Assembly: GCF_000709345.1 (NCBI RefSeq)
Contig: NZ_KL448324.1
Coordinates: 2,301 to 66,300, forward strand
Origin: Polaromonas glacialis
Lineage (GTDB): Bacteria; Pseudomonadota; Gammaproteobacteria; Burkholderiales; Burkholderiaceae_C
Length of the DNA: 64,000 nucleotides
Direction: 5' to 3'
Below the pieces are notes generated by a model. It made no database searches. It was not told the DNA's origin and was given only the letters and a program-made list of their open reading frames with translations. Each line of letters starts with the position of its first letter. The stretch's first letter is position 1. The translations under genes and the position numbers were made by a program. Positions 11,158-19,042 of this stretch are shown in pieces.

Positions 11158-11293
11158 CGGCTGCGCAATACTGGTGAGATAACGCGTACTCGGTAGTTTT
11201 ACGGAGGTGAGCGCGTAGCGCTACGACTAGGCAATGAGTCCTCAGTTTTTTACAATTTTTCTGCGGTTAATTGAACCGAACCACAAGAAAACC

Positions 11294-11797
11294 ATGAAAA
11301 AACTGACTGTACTTTGCGCCCCTGTGATCGCGATTGCACTGACTTCGTTTGGCATTACAGCCAGCGCTCAATCTGTTCGAAACGAAAAGAACATTTCGCT
11401 CGAACTGGCCAACCAGATTGCCTCAGCCAGCGTCGTTGCATGCGCTGCCAATGGCTACGCCGTGACCGCAACCGTGGTTGACCGTGCAGGCACTGTGCGT
11501 GCAGTGCAGCGCGGCGACACTGCCGGTCCGCACACGCTGGACGCCAGCCGTCAAAAGGCTTTTACCTCTGCTTCCGCCAAAAACACCACGCTTGCCATGA
11601 TGGAAGGCAGCCAGAAAAACCCTGCTGCAGCCAATCTGGTTTTCATCCCCGGCTATCTGTTGCTGGGCGGCGGCGTGCCGATCAAGGTCGGCAATGAAAC
11701 CATTGGCGCTGTCGGTGTCGGTGGCGCTCCAAGTGGCAACCTCGACGAGCAATGTGCGCTCAGCGCCATCGAGAAGGTCAAGGACCAGCTCAAGTAA
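11294..11797 (+). CDS. GlcG/HbpS-family secreted protein
   Basis: The 167-aa protein has a clear Sec signal peptide (MKKLTVLCAPVIAIALTSFG, cleavage after ASA). The GlcG/HbpS (DUF336) domain follows, with VVDRAGTVRAVQRGDTAGPHT and the glycine-rich IPGYLLLGGGVPI and GAVGVGGAPSG. Family members bind haem or small ligands and often sit beside alcohol- or glycolate-oxidation genes. The ATG at 11294 is chosen because it begins the signal peptide; an upstream in-frame ATG at 11234 would bury it. Function is not established. Confidence 0.8.
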   Translation: MKKLTVLCAPVIAIALTSFGITASAQSVRNEKNISLELANQIASASVVACAANGYAVTATVVDRAGTVRAVQRGDTAGPHTLDASRQKAFTSASAKNTTLAMMEGSQKNPAAANLVFIPGYLLLGGGVPIKVGNETIGAVGVGGAPSGNLDEQCALSAIEKVKDQLK

Positions 11798-12188
11798 ATC
11801 AACATGTCTGGCAAGTTGGTTTATGTAGGCGGCAAAAACCATTTTCGAACGTCGGCCAAGGGCCGGTCATGCGGAACTTGACCACTTTGAGGAGGTGCCA
11901 CGGCCATGCAGTAGCTCAGGGTCGGGTTCTTCTCAACTAAGTCCTGGTGGTAGCCCTGATCCGGCCAGCAATTGGTGAGTGGCACCACGTCGGTAGCAAT
12001 TGTTTGCCAAACTGCTGGTTCTGGCTCATGCGGCCTTGACCGTAAGCTGAAAATTTTTTTTGCAAGCTTTTTGGTTCTCCTGAAGAGATCACGCAGGAAG
12101 GCGTTTTACGCCAGCAGGACATGAAATGATTTTGATAATAAGAAATACCCTTTGTAAACCCAACTTTAATGAAAAAGGATGCAATGCC
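11798..12188. other. 391-bp stretch without a supported gene
   Basis: Short open frames exist on both strands, but none has both a ribosome-binding site and a recognisable product. One minus-strand stretch around 11940–12050 reads like the tail of a lost gene, which I could not identify. The last 60 bp must carry the promoter of the barrel-protein gene. Confidence 0.4.
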
Positions 12189-12893
12189 ATGATTCAACGA
12201 CATACGCTCTGCTGCCTGGGCAGTGCCTTGCTTGCAGTGACATCAGCGGCGCACGCTGCCGACAATTCGACAACGTACGTGGGCTTAAAAATATCGGCCA
12301 GCAGGCAATCTATCGGCGACGATCAGCGCGTTAGTCCGCGCCAAAACTCCCTGCTCAGCGGTTCAAGTGCGCAAAACTTTGCAAGCGGCGCTATCAGCGT
12401 TGGCAAGGCGTATGCGTCCGACTACCGCGCCGAGGTCGAATACTCATTTCCCAAGTCGACCGAATACACCAGTTTCTGGACACCCTTCAATGCCAATGCC
12501 AACGTGTTCCAGATCCGGTCGCAGCGTTTGATGCTCAACGCCTACAAGGAATTTCCCCTGAGCAGCCAGTGGTCCGCCAACCTGATGGTCGGCCTGGGCG
12601 CGGCCTTTGTCAAAGCCAAAGGCTGGCAGGGAAACCCGGGCCGCTTCCTGGAAGAAAATTCCCAGACCAAGCTTGCCGCCAGCATTGGTGCCGGCGCCGA
12701 ATATGCGATGGCCCGCGACTGGAAGCTGGGCCTGGGTTACCGCTACACCTATATGGGGCGCGTTGAGTCGGGCGTCAACAACTACAGTACCGCCGCATTC
12801 AACAACGTCACCCGCGTCGGCGTGCAAGATGAATTGATGAGAAGCAAGCTGCGTGAGCACAACCTGTTTGTGTCACTGCGCAAGGATTTCTAA
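12189..12893 (+). CDS. outer-membrane beta-barrel protein (OmpA/OmpW-like fold)
   Basis: The 234-aa product has a signal peptide (cleavage after AAHA, about residue 24) and alternating hydrophobic/aromatic strands such as TTYVGLKISASRQS, YRAEVEYSFPK and WKLGLGYRYTYMGRV. It ends in Phe, the usual outer-membrane barrel assembly signal. It resembles small 8-strand barrel proteins (OMP_b-brl); no ligand can be assigned. The start at 12189 is chosen because the signal peptide begins there. Confidence 0.75.
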   Translation: MIQRHTLCCLGSALLAVTSAAHAADNSTTYVGLKISASRQSIGDDQRVSPRQNSLLSGSSAQNFASGAISVGKAYASDYRAEVEYSFPKSTEYTSFWTPFNANANVFQIRSQRLMLNAYKEFPLSSQWSANLMVGLGAAFVKAKGWQGNPGRFLEENSQTKLAASIGAGAEYAMARDWKLGLGYRYTYMGRVESGVNNYSTAAFNNVTRVGVQDELMRSKLREHNLFVSLRKDF

Positions 12894-13061
12894 GCGGTTT
12901 TTGTCCCACACTGCAGCTACGAACGTCGCCAACACGGCGTTGTCGCGCGACGTCGTCCACAGGCAGTGCGTGTCGTAAGGCGTGGTGGTAGCGTCCAGCA
13001 CGATAAAGGCAGTGAGCGTCATGGCCGAATGGCGTGGCGCTGCTGTTACCAGTAATTCCAT

Positions 13062-13212
13062 TTAAGTCCGTCGACCAACCCCAGTACCAATTGAAAGTGG
13101 ATTTGACTACGACGCCTGCAAATTCTGATTGGCAGGGTTTGATAAGCTCAATGATCTTTTCAATATCATTGGGTAAACGCTTTTCGGCTAAGTGATCTTC
13201 CTCGTCGACCAC
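13062..13212 (-). pseudogene. IS110-family transposase remnant (N-terminal fragment)
   Basis: The minus-strand frame from 13212 reads RLPNDIEKIIELIKPCQSEF and then VVVKSTFNWYW, the conserved N-terminal region of IS110-type transposases (normally VVVESTYNWYWLVDGL). The LVDGL part appears only after a 2-nt shift, so the copy is frameshifted, and the match stops about 15 bp later. It fills part of the gap 12894–13254, in which I see no intact gene. Confidence 0.55.
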
Positions 13213-13254
13213 CGACCCCAGGCCAAAGTTTGAGCGGAGCCTATAGCTTGTAAT

Positions 13255-13896
13255 TTAAGCGCTCGGCGCACCCAGTTGAAGGCGCGGGTGCGCAGAGGCG
13301 AACTCGGGCAGCGCAAACAGGCTTGCGCCCACGGCGGCAGTGCGTGGAAACTCTGTAAGGTCAACTCCAAAACGCGAGACGCCAATCAAGTGGCTTGCAA
13401 GTGCCAGATCGGCGATGCTCAACGCTTCGCCATGGCAGCGCGTGGCACCAGGCGCTAGCTGCGCTTCAAAGGCGGCAAGACCTTCGCGAAACCAATATGC
13501 AGACCATGCCCGCCCTGTTGCCTCATTCGATCCAAATTGTTTGGTTAACCTGGCCTGAACGCGTGGAACTACCAGCGGATGGGTATCTGAGGCAGTCAGG
13601 AGAAACAGGGAACGCACCCTGGCGCGCCCTTCCGCATCGAGTGGCAGAAGCGGCGGTGTCGGATAGCTTTCCTCTAACCACTCCAGGATGGCAAGACTTT
13701 GCGTGAGTGGCTGGCGTGTGCCACCTTCCAAGGCTGGCACTGCACCAGCAGGATTGAGCTTCCGGAAGTCGGGTAAGTGCTGCTCGCCCTTGGTCAGGTC
13801 ATGGGGACGTTCTTCGAACGCGACCGCCTTCAAATTAAGAGCGATACGCACGCGATAGGTTGCCAGAGAAAGCCAGTAGGAGTGAAGGATTAACAT
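13255..13896 (-). CDS. glutathione S-transferase, zeta/maleylacetoacetate-isomerase-like
   Basis: From the ATG at 13896 the 213-aa product has a thioredoxin-fold N-terminal domain (MLILHSYWLSLATYRVRIAL, LNPAGAVPALEGG, SLAILEWLEE) and an all-helical C-terminal domain. This is the layout of zeta-class GSTs, but the N-terminal SSC-type active-site motif is not intact (SLATYR). The open frame continues upstream for 72 codons into an IS3-type transposase tail, so automatic callers may extend it; 13896 is the sensible start. Its native promoter has been replaced by insertion-sequence DNA. Confidence 0.75.
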   Translation of the reverse strand: MLILHSYWLSLATYRVRIALNLKAVAFEERPHDLTKGEQHLPDFRKLNPAGAVPALEGGTRQPLTQSLAILEWLEESYPTPPLLPLDAEGRARVRSLFLLTASDTHPLVVPRVQARLTKQFGSNEATGRAWSAYWFREGLAAFEAQLAPGATRCHGEALSIADLALASHLIGVSRFGVDLTEFPRTAAVGASLFALPEFASAHPRLQLGAPSA

Positions 13897-13900
13897 GTGG

Positions 13901-14121
13901 TGGTCAAGTAATTTCGGACAGCTTGATAGATTTTTTGATGTCGATTCACGCTCAAAAACGTTGGGCGACAGGTTACCCAGTTTTGAGTGCAGTCTGAAGT
14001 TGTTGTAAAAGCCAACGGTGTAGTCAGCAATATCGGTTGTCGCCTCAAGGTGATTAGCATAGTCCTTCTGCCAAACCCGCTCCATTATCAGATAGAGAAA
14101 GAAGCGTTCCATGACTGATTT
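13901..14121 (-). mobile_element. IS3-family remnant: transposase C-terminus and right terminal repeat
   Basis: Minus-strand codons before the GST start encode MERVWQKDYANH, DIADYTVGFYNNFRLHSKLG and NLSPNVFERES, the C-terminal end of an IS3-group OrfB. It is followed by TGTCCGAAATTACTTGACCA (13901–13920, minus strand), which looks like the usual terminal inverted repeat. The rest of the element is missing. The terminal repeat lies 4 bp from the GST start codon. Confidence 0.65.
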
Positions 14122-14133
14122 GACGCTCCTAAG

Positions 14134-14230
14134 TCAAGTGGTGGGCGTGCAATTTTGCCGGCCAACCAGGATGATTGGGTACAGCTCGCGAATAATGTAG
14201 CGCTTGAGGCAGCGGTGGATTTCCTTTTTT
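14134..14230 (-). pseudogene. possible C-terminal fragment of an IS110-type transposase
   Basis: The minus-strand frame reads QKKEIHRCLKRYIIRELYPI before a stop at 14134, resembling the C-terminus of IS110-type transposases (KKEAIRALKRHLAR-like). No other part of such an element is adjacent, and 14231–14380 holds nothing I recognise. It cannot be colinear with the 13062–13212 fragment because the order is reversed. Confidence 0.35.
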
Positions 14231-14392
14231 TGACAAGCCTTCGCGGGTGCGCCGGGCAAAATATTCCTGCCCCAAGCACGTTCATCAGCCGGCAACGCGA
14301 CAGAAACATGTGGTGACACATTGAAGGGATTGGTGCCAAATGAAAATTCAAAAGTGACGGACTGAAGGTGAACTGACGGTGAGTAACTGACC

Positions 14393-15451
14393 TTACGCAG
14401 CCGCTCGCCATTGTTGAAGTTCCGCATAGGCACTGCGCGAGGCGTTGATGAGAAGCTTGAGCCTGAGGGCAAACGGGTTGATCCTGGTCTTGAGGCTCAA
14501 GCACTGGAGCTTGAACACGGCGTAAATGGCCATGAAGACGTGGTTGCTTTGGGTTCTGAGGGTTTGCGTCGGTGACCGGGCCAGGCCGGCGTTGGACTTG
14601 AGGGATTTGTGAAACACCTCCACTTGCCACCGTTTTTTGTAGCTTGTGGTCATGGCGTCATAGTCGCAAGTGAGGTCGCTGCAAACCAGATGCAATATTG
14701 CCGTGCTGCCGTCCTTGTTTGTAAAGACCTGGCGGACCACACGGACGGCTTGCGCATAGTCCTTGAGCCAGCCCTGCACGGCGGCGTGCTCTGGCAAATC
14801 CAGCTCGTCTACCCGCACGAAACGCTTGTTTTTCCTGTCTTCCTCGCTCAGCGCCACCAGCCGGTTGTTCTTGAGCGCGGCAATGAAGTGGCGCTGTTTG
14901 CCCGTGATGAACTCAAAGTTCTCTTTCGATGCGAACCAGCTGTCCATCAGCACGAAGCGAAACTTCAACCCGTTGTGAAGGCATGCCTCGATCATCTCGC
15001 GCATGAGTTCGTTTTTTGTTACCTCGCTTTTGCGCTTTAACTCCCGGGTCTGCAGGTCGCAGTATTGAATCGGCTTTTTCACCAGCTCGAAAGCCACCGG
15101 AATTGATGCCCCTTTGCTGTGGTAAACCGCATTGAGAAGGTTGATTCCCTTGACGCTGCGGCCGCTGCAGTGGTCAAAATGCCAGCATATCAATTCACTT
15201 TCGTCGGTCCAGGCCTTTTCCTGAATCGTGTCGTCAAAAATCAACACGCCTTCCTCGCTTTGCACGCTCCTGACCATCGCCTTGACTTGCAGCCACAGGT
15301 CCTTGGACGCGTACGCCTGCTTCGATAAAAGCCTCGTGATTCGGTCATGGCTGACATCGCCCTCAACCATCGCCGACAGCCCTGTCGCCGTCGCTGCACC
15401 GAAGGTGCTCAACAAATAGTCCGTGTACAACTCCAGCTCAGTATTTTTCAT
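14393..15451 (-). CDS. IS4/IS701-superfamily DDE transposase
   Basis: The 352-aa product shows the first acidic residue in LIFDDTIQEKAW, the second in FVLMDSWFASKENFEF, and the YREK signature YKKRWQVEVFHKSLK holding the catalytic Glu. The ATG at 15451 has GGAGGG upstream and is preferred to the TTG at 15466. The frame is intact. It lies in the same orientation as the nested IS630 transposase. Confidence 0.88.
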   Translation of the reverse strand: MKNTELELYTDYLLSTFGAATATGLSAMVEGDVSHDRITRLLSKQAYASKDLWLQVKAMVRSVQSEEGVLIFDDTIQEKAWTDESELICWHFDHCSGRSVKGINLLNAVYHSKGASIPVAFELVKKPIQYCDLQTRELKRKSEVTKNELMREMIEACLHNGLKFRFVLMDSWFASKENFEFITGKQRHFIAALKNNRLVALSEEDRKNKRFVRVDELDLPEHAAVQGWLKDYAQAVRVVRQVFTNKDGSTAILHLVCSDLTCDYDAMTTSYKKRWQVEVFHKSLKSNAGLARSPTQTLRTQSNHVFMAIYAVFKLQCLSLKTRINPFALRLKLLINASRSAYAELQQWRAAA

Positions 15452-15554
15452 GACTGAACCCTCCAAAACGGCTTATGTCACCGCTCGTCGGGCAAATTCA
15501 AGCCTCGCAGGGAAACAAGTTCATCTCCGCCATGGCGCCTCAAACCTTTTCATA

Positions 15555-16667
15555 TTGATCCGGCCCGATGAAGTATCAAGCGGCATAGCGAACACGCCGA
15601 TCCTGGAAATAGGCGATAACTCGCTCAGGCGTGCGTTCGAGCAACGTCATGTGCTCATTGGCAGCATCGCGTAATTTGGCTTTGCTGCGCACCGGTACGC
15701 GCTTTCCCAACTCTTGCTTGAGGTCCGCGTTCAGGCGTTCCTCCGGATTGAGTTGCGGGCTGTAGCTGGGCAAATAGAACAGTTCGATGTCCTCCTTATG
15801 TTCAGCCACCCACGCCTTGACGATTTTGCTGTGATGAACCCGCAAGTTGTCCAGAATCAAAAACACCTTTTTTTCCGCATCCTTGATCAGCGCTTGCAAG
15901 AATTCGATGAGCTTGTCCGCGTCAAACGCATCGTCAATGATCATCCAGCGGGTCTTTCCCTGGTTGGTCACCGTGGCAATCATCGAGAGTTTTTGCCGGG
16001 TGCCGCCGATGGTCCTGGCCACGGGCGTTTTCCCAGCGGGCGCAAAGCTTCTGCCGCGCACATCCGTGTTGACAAGCGCCGTCTCGTCACCCCAATGGAT
16101 TTCAGCGCCCTCCTGACGGGCACGTTGCTCTATCGCCGGGTACTCCCCTTCGAGCCAGGCTTGCACAGCTTCAGGGTTTTGTTCGTAGGCGCGCTTGATA
16201 GGCTTTTGAGGGGTAAAACCCCAGCGGGCCAGGTATTTGCCAACGCTGCGCACCTGCAGCTTGACCCCGTACTCCTGCTCGATGAGTTGGCCCACGGCCG
16301 CCCGGCTCCACAGGAAGAAATCCATCTTGAGCTGCTCAGGGCGTTGGTCGATGATGCTGCGCTGAATGCTGTCCTCCTGGGCTTGGCTCAGGGTGCGCCC
16401 AAGACCCTGGCTGCGCCCTCGCAAGGCCGGTCGAATCGCCGGCCAGCCGCCCGCATCAAAGAGATCGATGCACCTGCGCACAGCCGGGTAGCTCAGACCC
16501 GTCATGGAAACAATTTGCATGATGCCTATTGCCCTTTTATGCAGCCTCACGACTTGCTTGCGCCGCTCGTGAAGCTGCTCCAGCGTCTGCTTTCTTGCAT
16601 TTTCTTTTTCCATCTTTCTTCGATAGAGAAAATTCAATAAAGTTGATACTTCATTGGGCCGGATCAA
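15555..16667 (-). mobile_element. IS630-family insertion sequence (complete, nested)
   Basis: The 25-bp terminal repeats begin TTGATCCGGCCC and differ at one position (left 15555–15579, right 16643–16667). TA dinucleotides flank both ends (15553–15554 and 16668–16669), the IS630/mariner TA target duplication. The element lies between the IS4-type transposase start and that element's right repeat, so it inserted later. Confidence 0.93.
15576..16613 (-). CDS. IS630-family DDE transposase
   Basis: The 345-aa protein has an N-terminal helix-turn-helix (IMQIVSMTGLSYPAVRRCID) and the IS630 DDE set: GDETALVNTD, LILDNLRVHHSK and LPSYSPQLNPEERLNADLK. The frame is intact, so the element may be active. 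The ATG at 16613 is chosen; a TTG at 16667 inside the right repeat would add 18 codons. The stop codon lies inside the left repeat. Confidence 0.92.
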   Translation of the reverse strand: MEKENARKQTLEQLHERRKQVVRLHKRAIGIMQIVSMTGLSYPAVRRCIDLFDAGGWPAIRPALRGRSQGLGRTLSQAQEDSIQRSIIDQRPEQLKMDFFLWSRAAVGQLIEQEYGVKLQVRSVGKYLARWGFTPQKPIKRAYEQNPEAVQAWLEGEYPAIEQRARQEGAEIHWGDETALVNTDVRGRSFAPAGKTPVARTIGGTRQKLSMIATVTNQGKTRWMIIDDAFDADKLIEFLQALIKDAEKKVFLILDNLRVHHSKIVKAWVAEHKEDIELFYLPSYSPQLNPEERLNADLKQELGKRVPVRSKAKLRDAANEHMTLLERTPERVIAYFQDRRVRYAA

Positions 16668-16736
16668 TAGTCAACGAATGGTAGAGCTATCAAAATCGGC
16701 GGCTGCGTAAGGTCAGTGAGTAAATCATGTCCCATC

Positions 16737-16782
16737 AATAGTCTCAATGGACGATGGCCGTCCGCCAGGGGTTGTCTACGCT
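16737..16782 (+). promoter_or_regulatory. island promoter 1: dyad AATAGTC-N6-GACGATG plus -10-like TACGCT
   Basis: Left arm 16737–16743 and right arm 16750–16756, then 20 nt, then TACGCT at 16777–16782. It lies 69 bp before the first SDR gene, just outside the IS4-type element. One of a set of recurring sites in this island. Confidence 0.75.
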
Positions 16783-16825
16783 TTGATGCTCAGATCGTGC
16801 AGGATGATTCGTAAAGGAACAACAG

Positions 16826-17560
16826 ATGAGACTCGCAGACAAAGTGGCATTGGTGACCGGTGCCGGGCAGGGTATGGGGCGTGCCATTTCGCGCTGTTTT
16901 GCCCATGAGGGCGCAATCGTCGTGGCGCTTGACCTTAACCTCGAAGCCGCACAGGAGACGCTGGCTGGGATGGGGGGTCGAAGCATTGCACGCAGCCTGA
17001 ACGTGGCCGACAGCGCCGCCGTCGCTGCCGTGGTCGATGAAGTCGTCGCCACGTTTGGCCGGGTCGATGTGCTGGTCAACAACGCTGGCATTGGCTCGGT
17101 CGATGCCTTTGCCGATATTCCCGACGAGACCTGGGCGCGCGTCATCAATGTGAACCTGAACGGCGCTTTTTACTGCGCCCGCCAGGCGGTGCGCGCCATG
17201 CAAAAGGCCGGCACGCGCGGCGTGATCATCAACGTGGCCAGCACGGCTGCGGCCAGCGGCGACGGTCCGGCGCATTACTGCGCCTCCAAGGCCGCACTGA
17301 TGGGCCTGACGCGCAGCATGGCCAAGGAGCTGGCGTCGCAGGGGATCCGCGTCAACACGCTGGTGCCGGGGCCGACCAACACGCCAATGATGCAAAGCAT
17401 CCCGCAAGAGTGGACCGACGCCATCATCAAGGGCGTGCCCATGGGCCGCATGGCCGAGCCCGAGGACATCGCGCGCGCCGCGCTGTTCCTGGCCAGCGAC
17501 GACAGCGGCTTTGTCACCGGCCAGAACCTGGCGGTCAACGGCGGCAGCGCCTTCCTTTAA
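16826..17560 (+). CDS. short-chain dehydrogenase/reductase, candidate hydroxysteroid dehydrogenase
   Basis: The 244-aa SDR has the nucleotide motif TGAGQGMG, the NNAG motif, the catalytic S/Y/K set (NVASTAAASG; HYCASKAA) and a C-terminal NGGSAFL. It is the first gene of a four-gene operon with another SDR, a BaiE-like SnoaL protein and an old yellow enzyme. In that company, oxidation or epimerisation of a ring hydroxyl of a bile acid is plausible. Substrate and position (C-3, C-7 or C-12) cannot be read from the sequence. Confidence 0.85.
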   Translation: MRLADKVALVTGAGQGMGRAISRCFAHEGAIVVALDLNLEAAQETLAGMGGRSIARSLNVADSAAVAAVVDEVVATFGRVDVLVNNAGIGSVDAFADIPDETWARVINVNLNGAFYCARQAVRAMQKAGTRGVIINVASTAAASGDGPAHYCASKAALMGLTRSMAKELASQGIRVNTLVPGPTNTPMMQSIPQEWTDAIIKGVPMGRMAEPEDIARAALFLASDDSGFVTGQNLAVNGGSAFL

Positions 17561-17623
17561 TCCATCAACCTTGCGGGACAGACCGGCGCGCGGCGCCCCT
17601 CTGCCGCTAACTGAAAGAGCTAC

Positions 17624-18394
17624 ATGACGCAAGCAAGAATGCAGGGCAAGGTCGCTTTCGTGACCGGCGCAGGCACCGGAATCGGCGCGGCAACGGCCAT
17701 CCGTCTCGCCCAGGAAGGCGCCACCGTGGTGATTTGCGGCCGCCGCCAGGCGCCGCTGGACGAGGTGGTAGCAAAAATCAAGGCAGCTGGCGGCCAAGCC
17801 GAGGCGGTGCAGGCCGACGTCAGCGACGAAGCCGGCTTCACCGCCGCCATCGAAGCGGCCGCGCAGCGCCATGGCCGGCTCGACGTGCTGGTCAACAACG
17901 CCATGGCCTACAGCTGGGGCTCCATTGAAGACACCAGCACGGCCGACTGGCACAGCAACTTCAGCACCTCGGTGGACGGCACCTTCTGGGGCACGCGTGC
18001 AGCGATGAAGCTGATGAAAGCCCAAGGCGGTTCCATCATCAATGTGTCGTCCATCTGCGGCCTGCTGGGCACGGCACAGATGTCGGGTTACTCGGCAGCC
18101 AAGGCGGCCATCATCAACTTCTCGCGCGCGGCCGCTGCCGAAGGCGCAGCCCAAGGCATTCGCGTCAACGTGGTGATTCCGGCCGTGGTCGAGACGCCCG
18201 CCACCGCCGGCATGCTGTCCGACGACGCATCACGCCAGAACACCGAAAAACTCATTCCCATGGGCCGCGTCGGCCAGCCGCAAGAACTCGCCAACGCCAT
18301 CTTGTTCCTGGCCAGCGACGAGGCCAGCTACATCACCGGCGCGGCGCTGCCGGTGGACGGCGGCCGCTCGGCCGTGCTGGTCACCGCACTGTGA
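17624..18394 (+). CDS. short-chain dehydrogenase/reductase, second of the tailoring operon
   Basis: The 256-aa SDR has TGAGTGIG for cofactor binding and YSAAKAA for the catalytic Tyr/Lys. The usual NNAG is NNAM (NNAMAYSWGS), a small deviation. The Ser lies in INVSSICGLLG and the C-terminus is typical (PVDGGRSAVL). Paired SDRs of this kind could invert a hydroxyl by oxidation then re-reduction, as described for C-12 of cholate in Comamonas; assignment here is inference. The next gene overlaps its stop codon. Confidence 0.85.
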   Translation: MTQARMQGKVAFVTGAGTGIGAATAIRLAQEGATVVICGRRQAPLDEVVAKIKAAGGQAEAVQADVSDEAGFTAAIEAAAQRHGRLDVLVNNAMAYSWGSIEDTSTADWHSNFSTSVDGTFWGTRAAMKLMKAQGGSIINVSSICGLLGTAQMSGYSAAKAAIINFSRAAAAEGAAQGIRVNVVIPAVVETPATAGMLSDDASRQNTEKLIPMGRVGQPQELANAILFLASDEASYITGAALPVDGGRSAVLVTAL

Positions 18395-19041
18395 AAAGCG
18401 CGCACCCCATGACCTGGCCCGCCAACCTCGAAGAACGCGTCGACCGGCTCGAATCCCTTGACGCGATTCGCCAGCTGGCCGGCAAGTATTCGTTGTCGCT
18501 GGACATGCGCGACATGGATGCGCATGTCAACCTGTTCGCGCCCGACATCCGCGTCGGCCGCGACAAGGTGGGGCGCGCGCACTTCAAGGCCTGGCAGACC
18601 GACACGCTGCGCGAGCAGTTCACCGGCACCTCGCACCACCTGGGCCAGCACATCATCGAGTTAGTCGATGCCGATCACGCCACCGGCGTCGTCTACTCCA
18701 AGAACGAGCACGAGTGCGGCGCCGAATGGGTGATCATGCAGATGCTCTACTGGGACGACTACGAGCGCATCGATGGCCATTGGTATTTCCGCCGCCGCCT
18801 GCCGTGCTACTGGTACGCCACCGACCTGAACAAGCCGCCGATTGGCGACATGAAAATGCGCTGGCCCGGCCGCCAGCCTTACAACGGCACGTTCCACGAG
18901 CTGTTTCCGAGCTGGAAGGAGTTCTGGGCAGAGCGCAGCGACAAGGACACGCTGCCCGAGGTGGCCGAGCCCGCGCCGCTGGAGCAGTTTTTGGTCACCC
19001 TGCGGCGCGGCACTCCCGCGCCAAAAATGAAGGTGCGTTGA
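18391..19041 (+). CDS. SnoaL/NTF2-like protein resembling bile-acid 7α-dehydratase BaiE
   Basis: The first 40 residues (NLEERVDRLESLDAIRQLAG then KYSLSLD) follow the BaiE pattern, including a Tyr and an Asp five residues later (Y33, D38 from the GTG start), with His residues at 82, 83 and 87 where BaiE has its catalytic His. BaiE removes water from 3-oxo-Δ4 7α-hydroxy bile acids. The GTG at 18391 overlaps the previous stop (GTGA), implying coupling; an ATG at 18409 is an alternative. It has 216 aa, about 50 more than BaiE, the excess at the C-terminus. Dehydratase function is inferred, not shown. Confidence 0.65.
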   Translation: MKSAHPMTWPANLEERVDRLESLDAIRQLAGKYSLSLDMRDMDAHVNLFAPDIRVGRDKVGRAHFKAWQTDTLREQFTGTSHHLGQHIIELVDADHATGVVYSKNEHECGAEWVIMQMLYWDDYERIDGHWYFRRRLPCYWYATDLNKPPIGDMKMRWPGRQPYNGTFHELFPSWKEFWAERSDKDTLPEVAEPAPLEQFLVTLRRGTPAPKMKVR

Positions 19042-19042
19042 T

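Larger units (their letters stand above)
14386..16717 (-). mobile_element. IS4/IS701-type insertion sequence, interrupted by an IS630-type element
   Basis: The terminal inverted repeats are ACTGACCTTACGCAGCCGC at 14386–14404 and its exact reverse complement at 16699–16717 (19 of 19). A 5-bp direct repeat GAGTA flanks both ends (14381–14385 and 16718–16722) as a candidate target duplication. Subtracting the nested element leaves about 1.2 kb, a normal IS size. The transposase stop codon lies inside the left repeat. Confidence 0.85.

Noticed and set aside
11937..12203. 88-codon minus-strand frame upstream of the barrel-protein gene
   Set aside because: No start signal; the frame overlaps the signal-peptide region of the plus-strand gene. 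May be a decayed gene tail, but nothing identifies it.
12873..13061. 62-codon minus-strand frame beginning at the break of the IS110 remnant
   Set aside because: Overlaps the end of the barrel-protein gene, has no ribosome-binding site and no recognisable family; probably debris.
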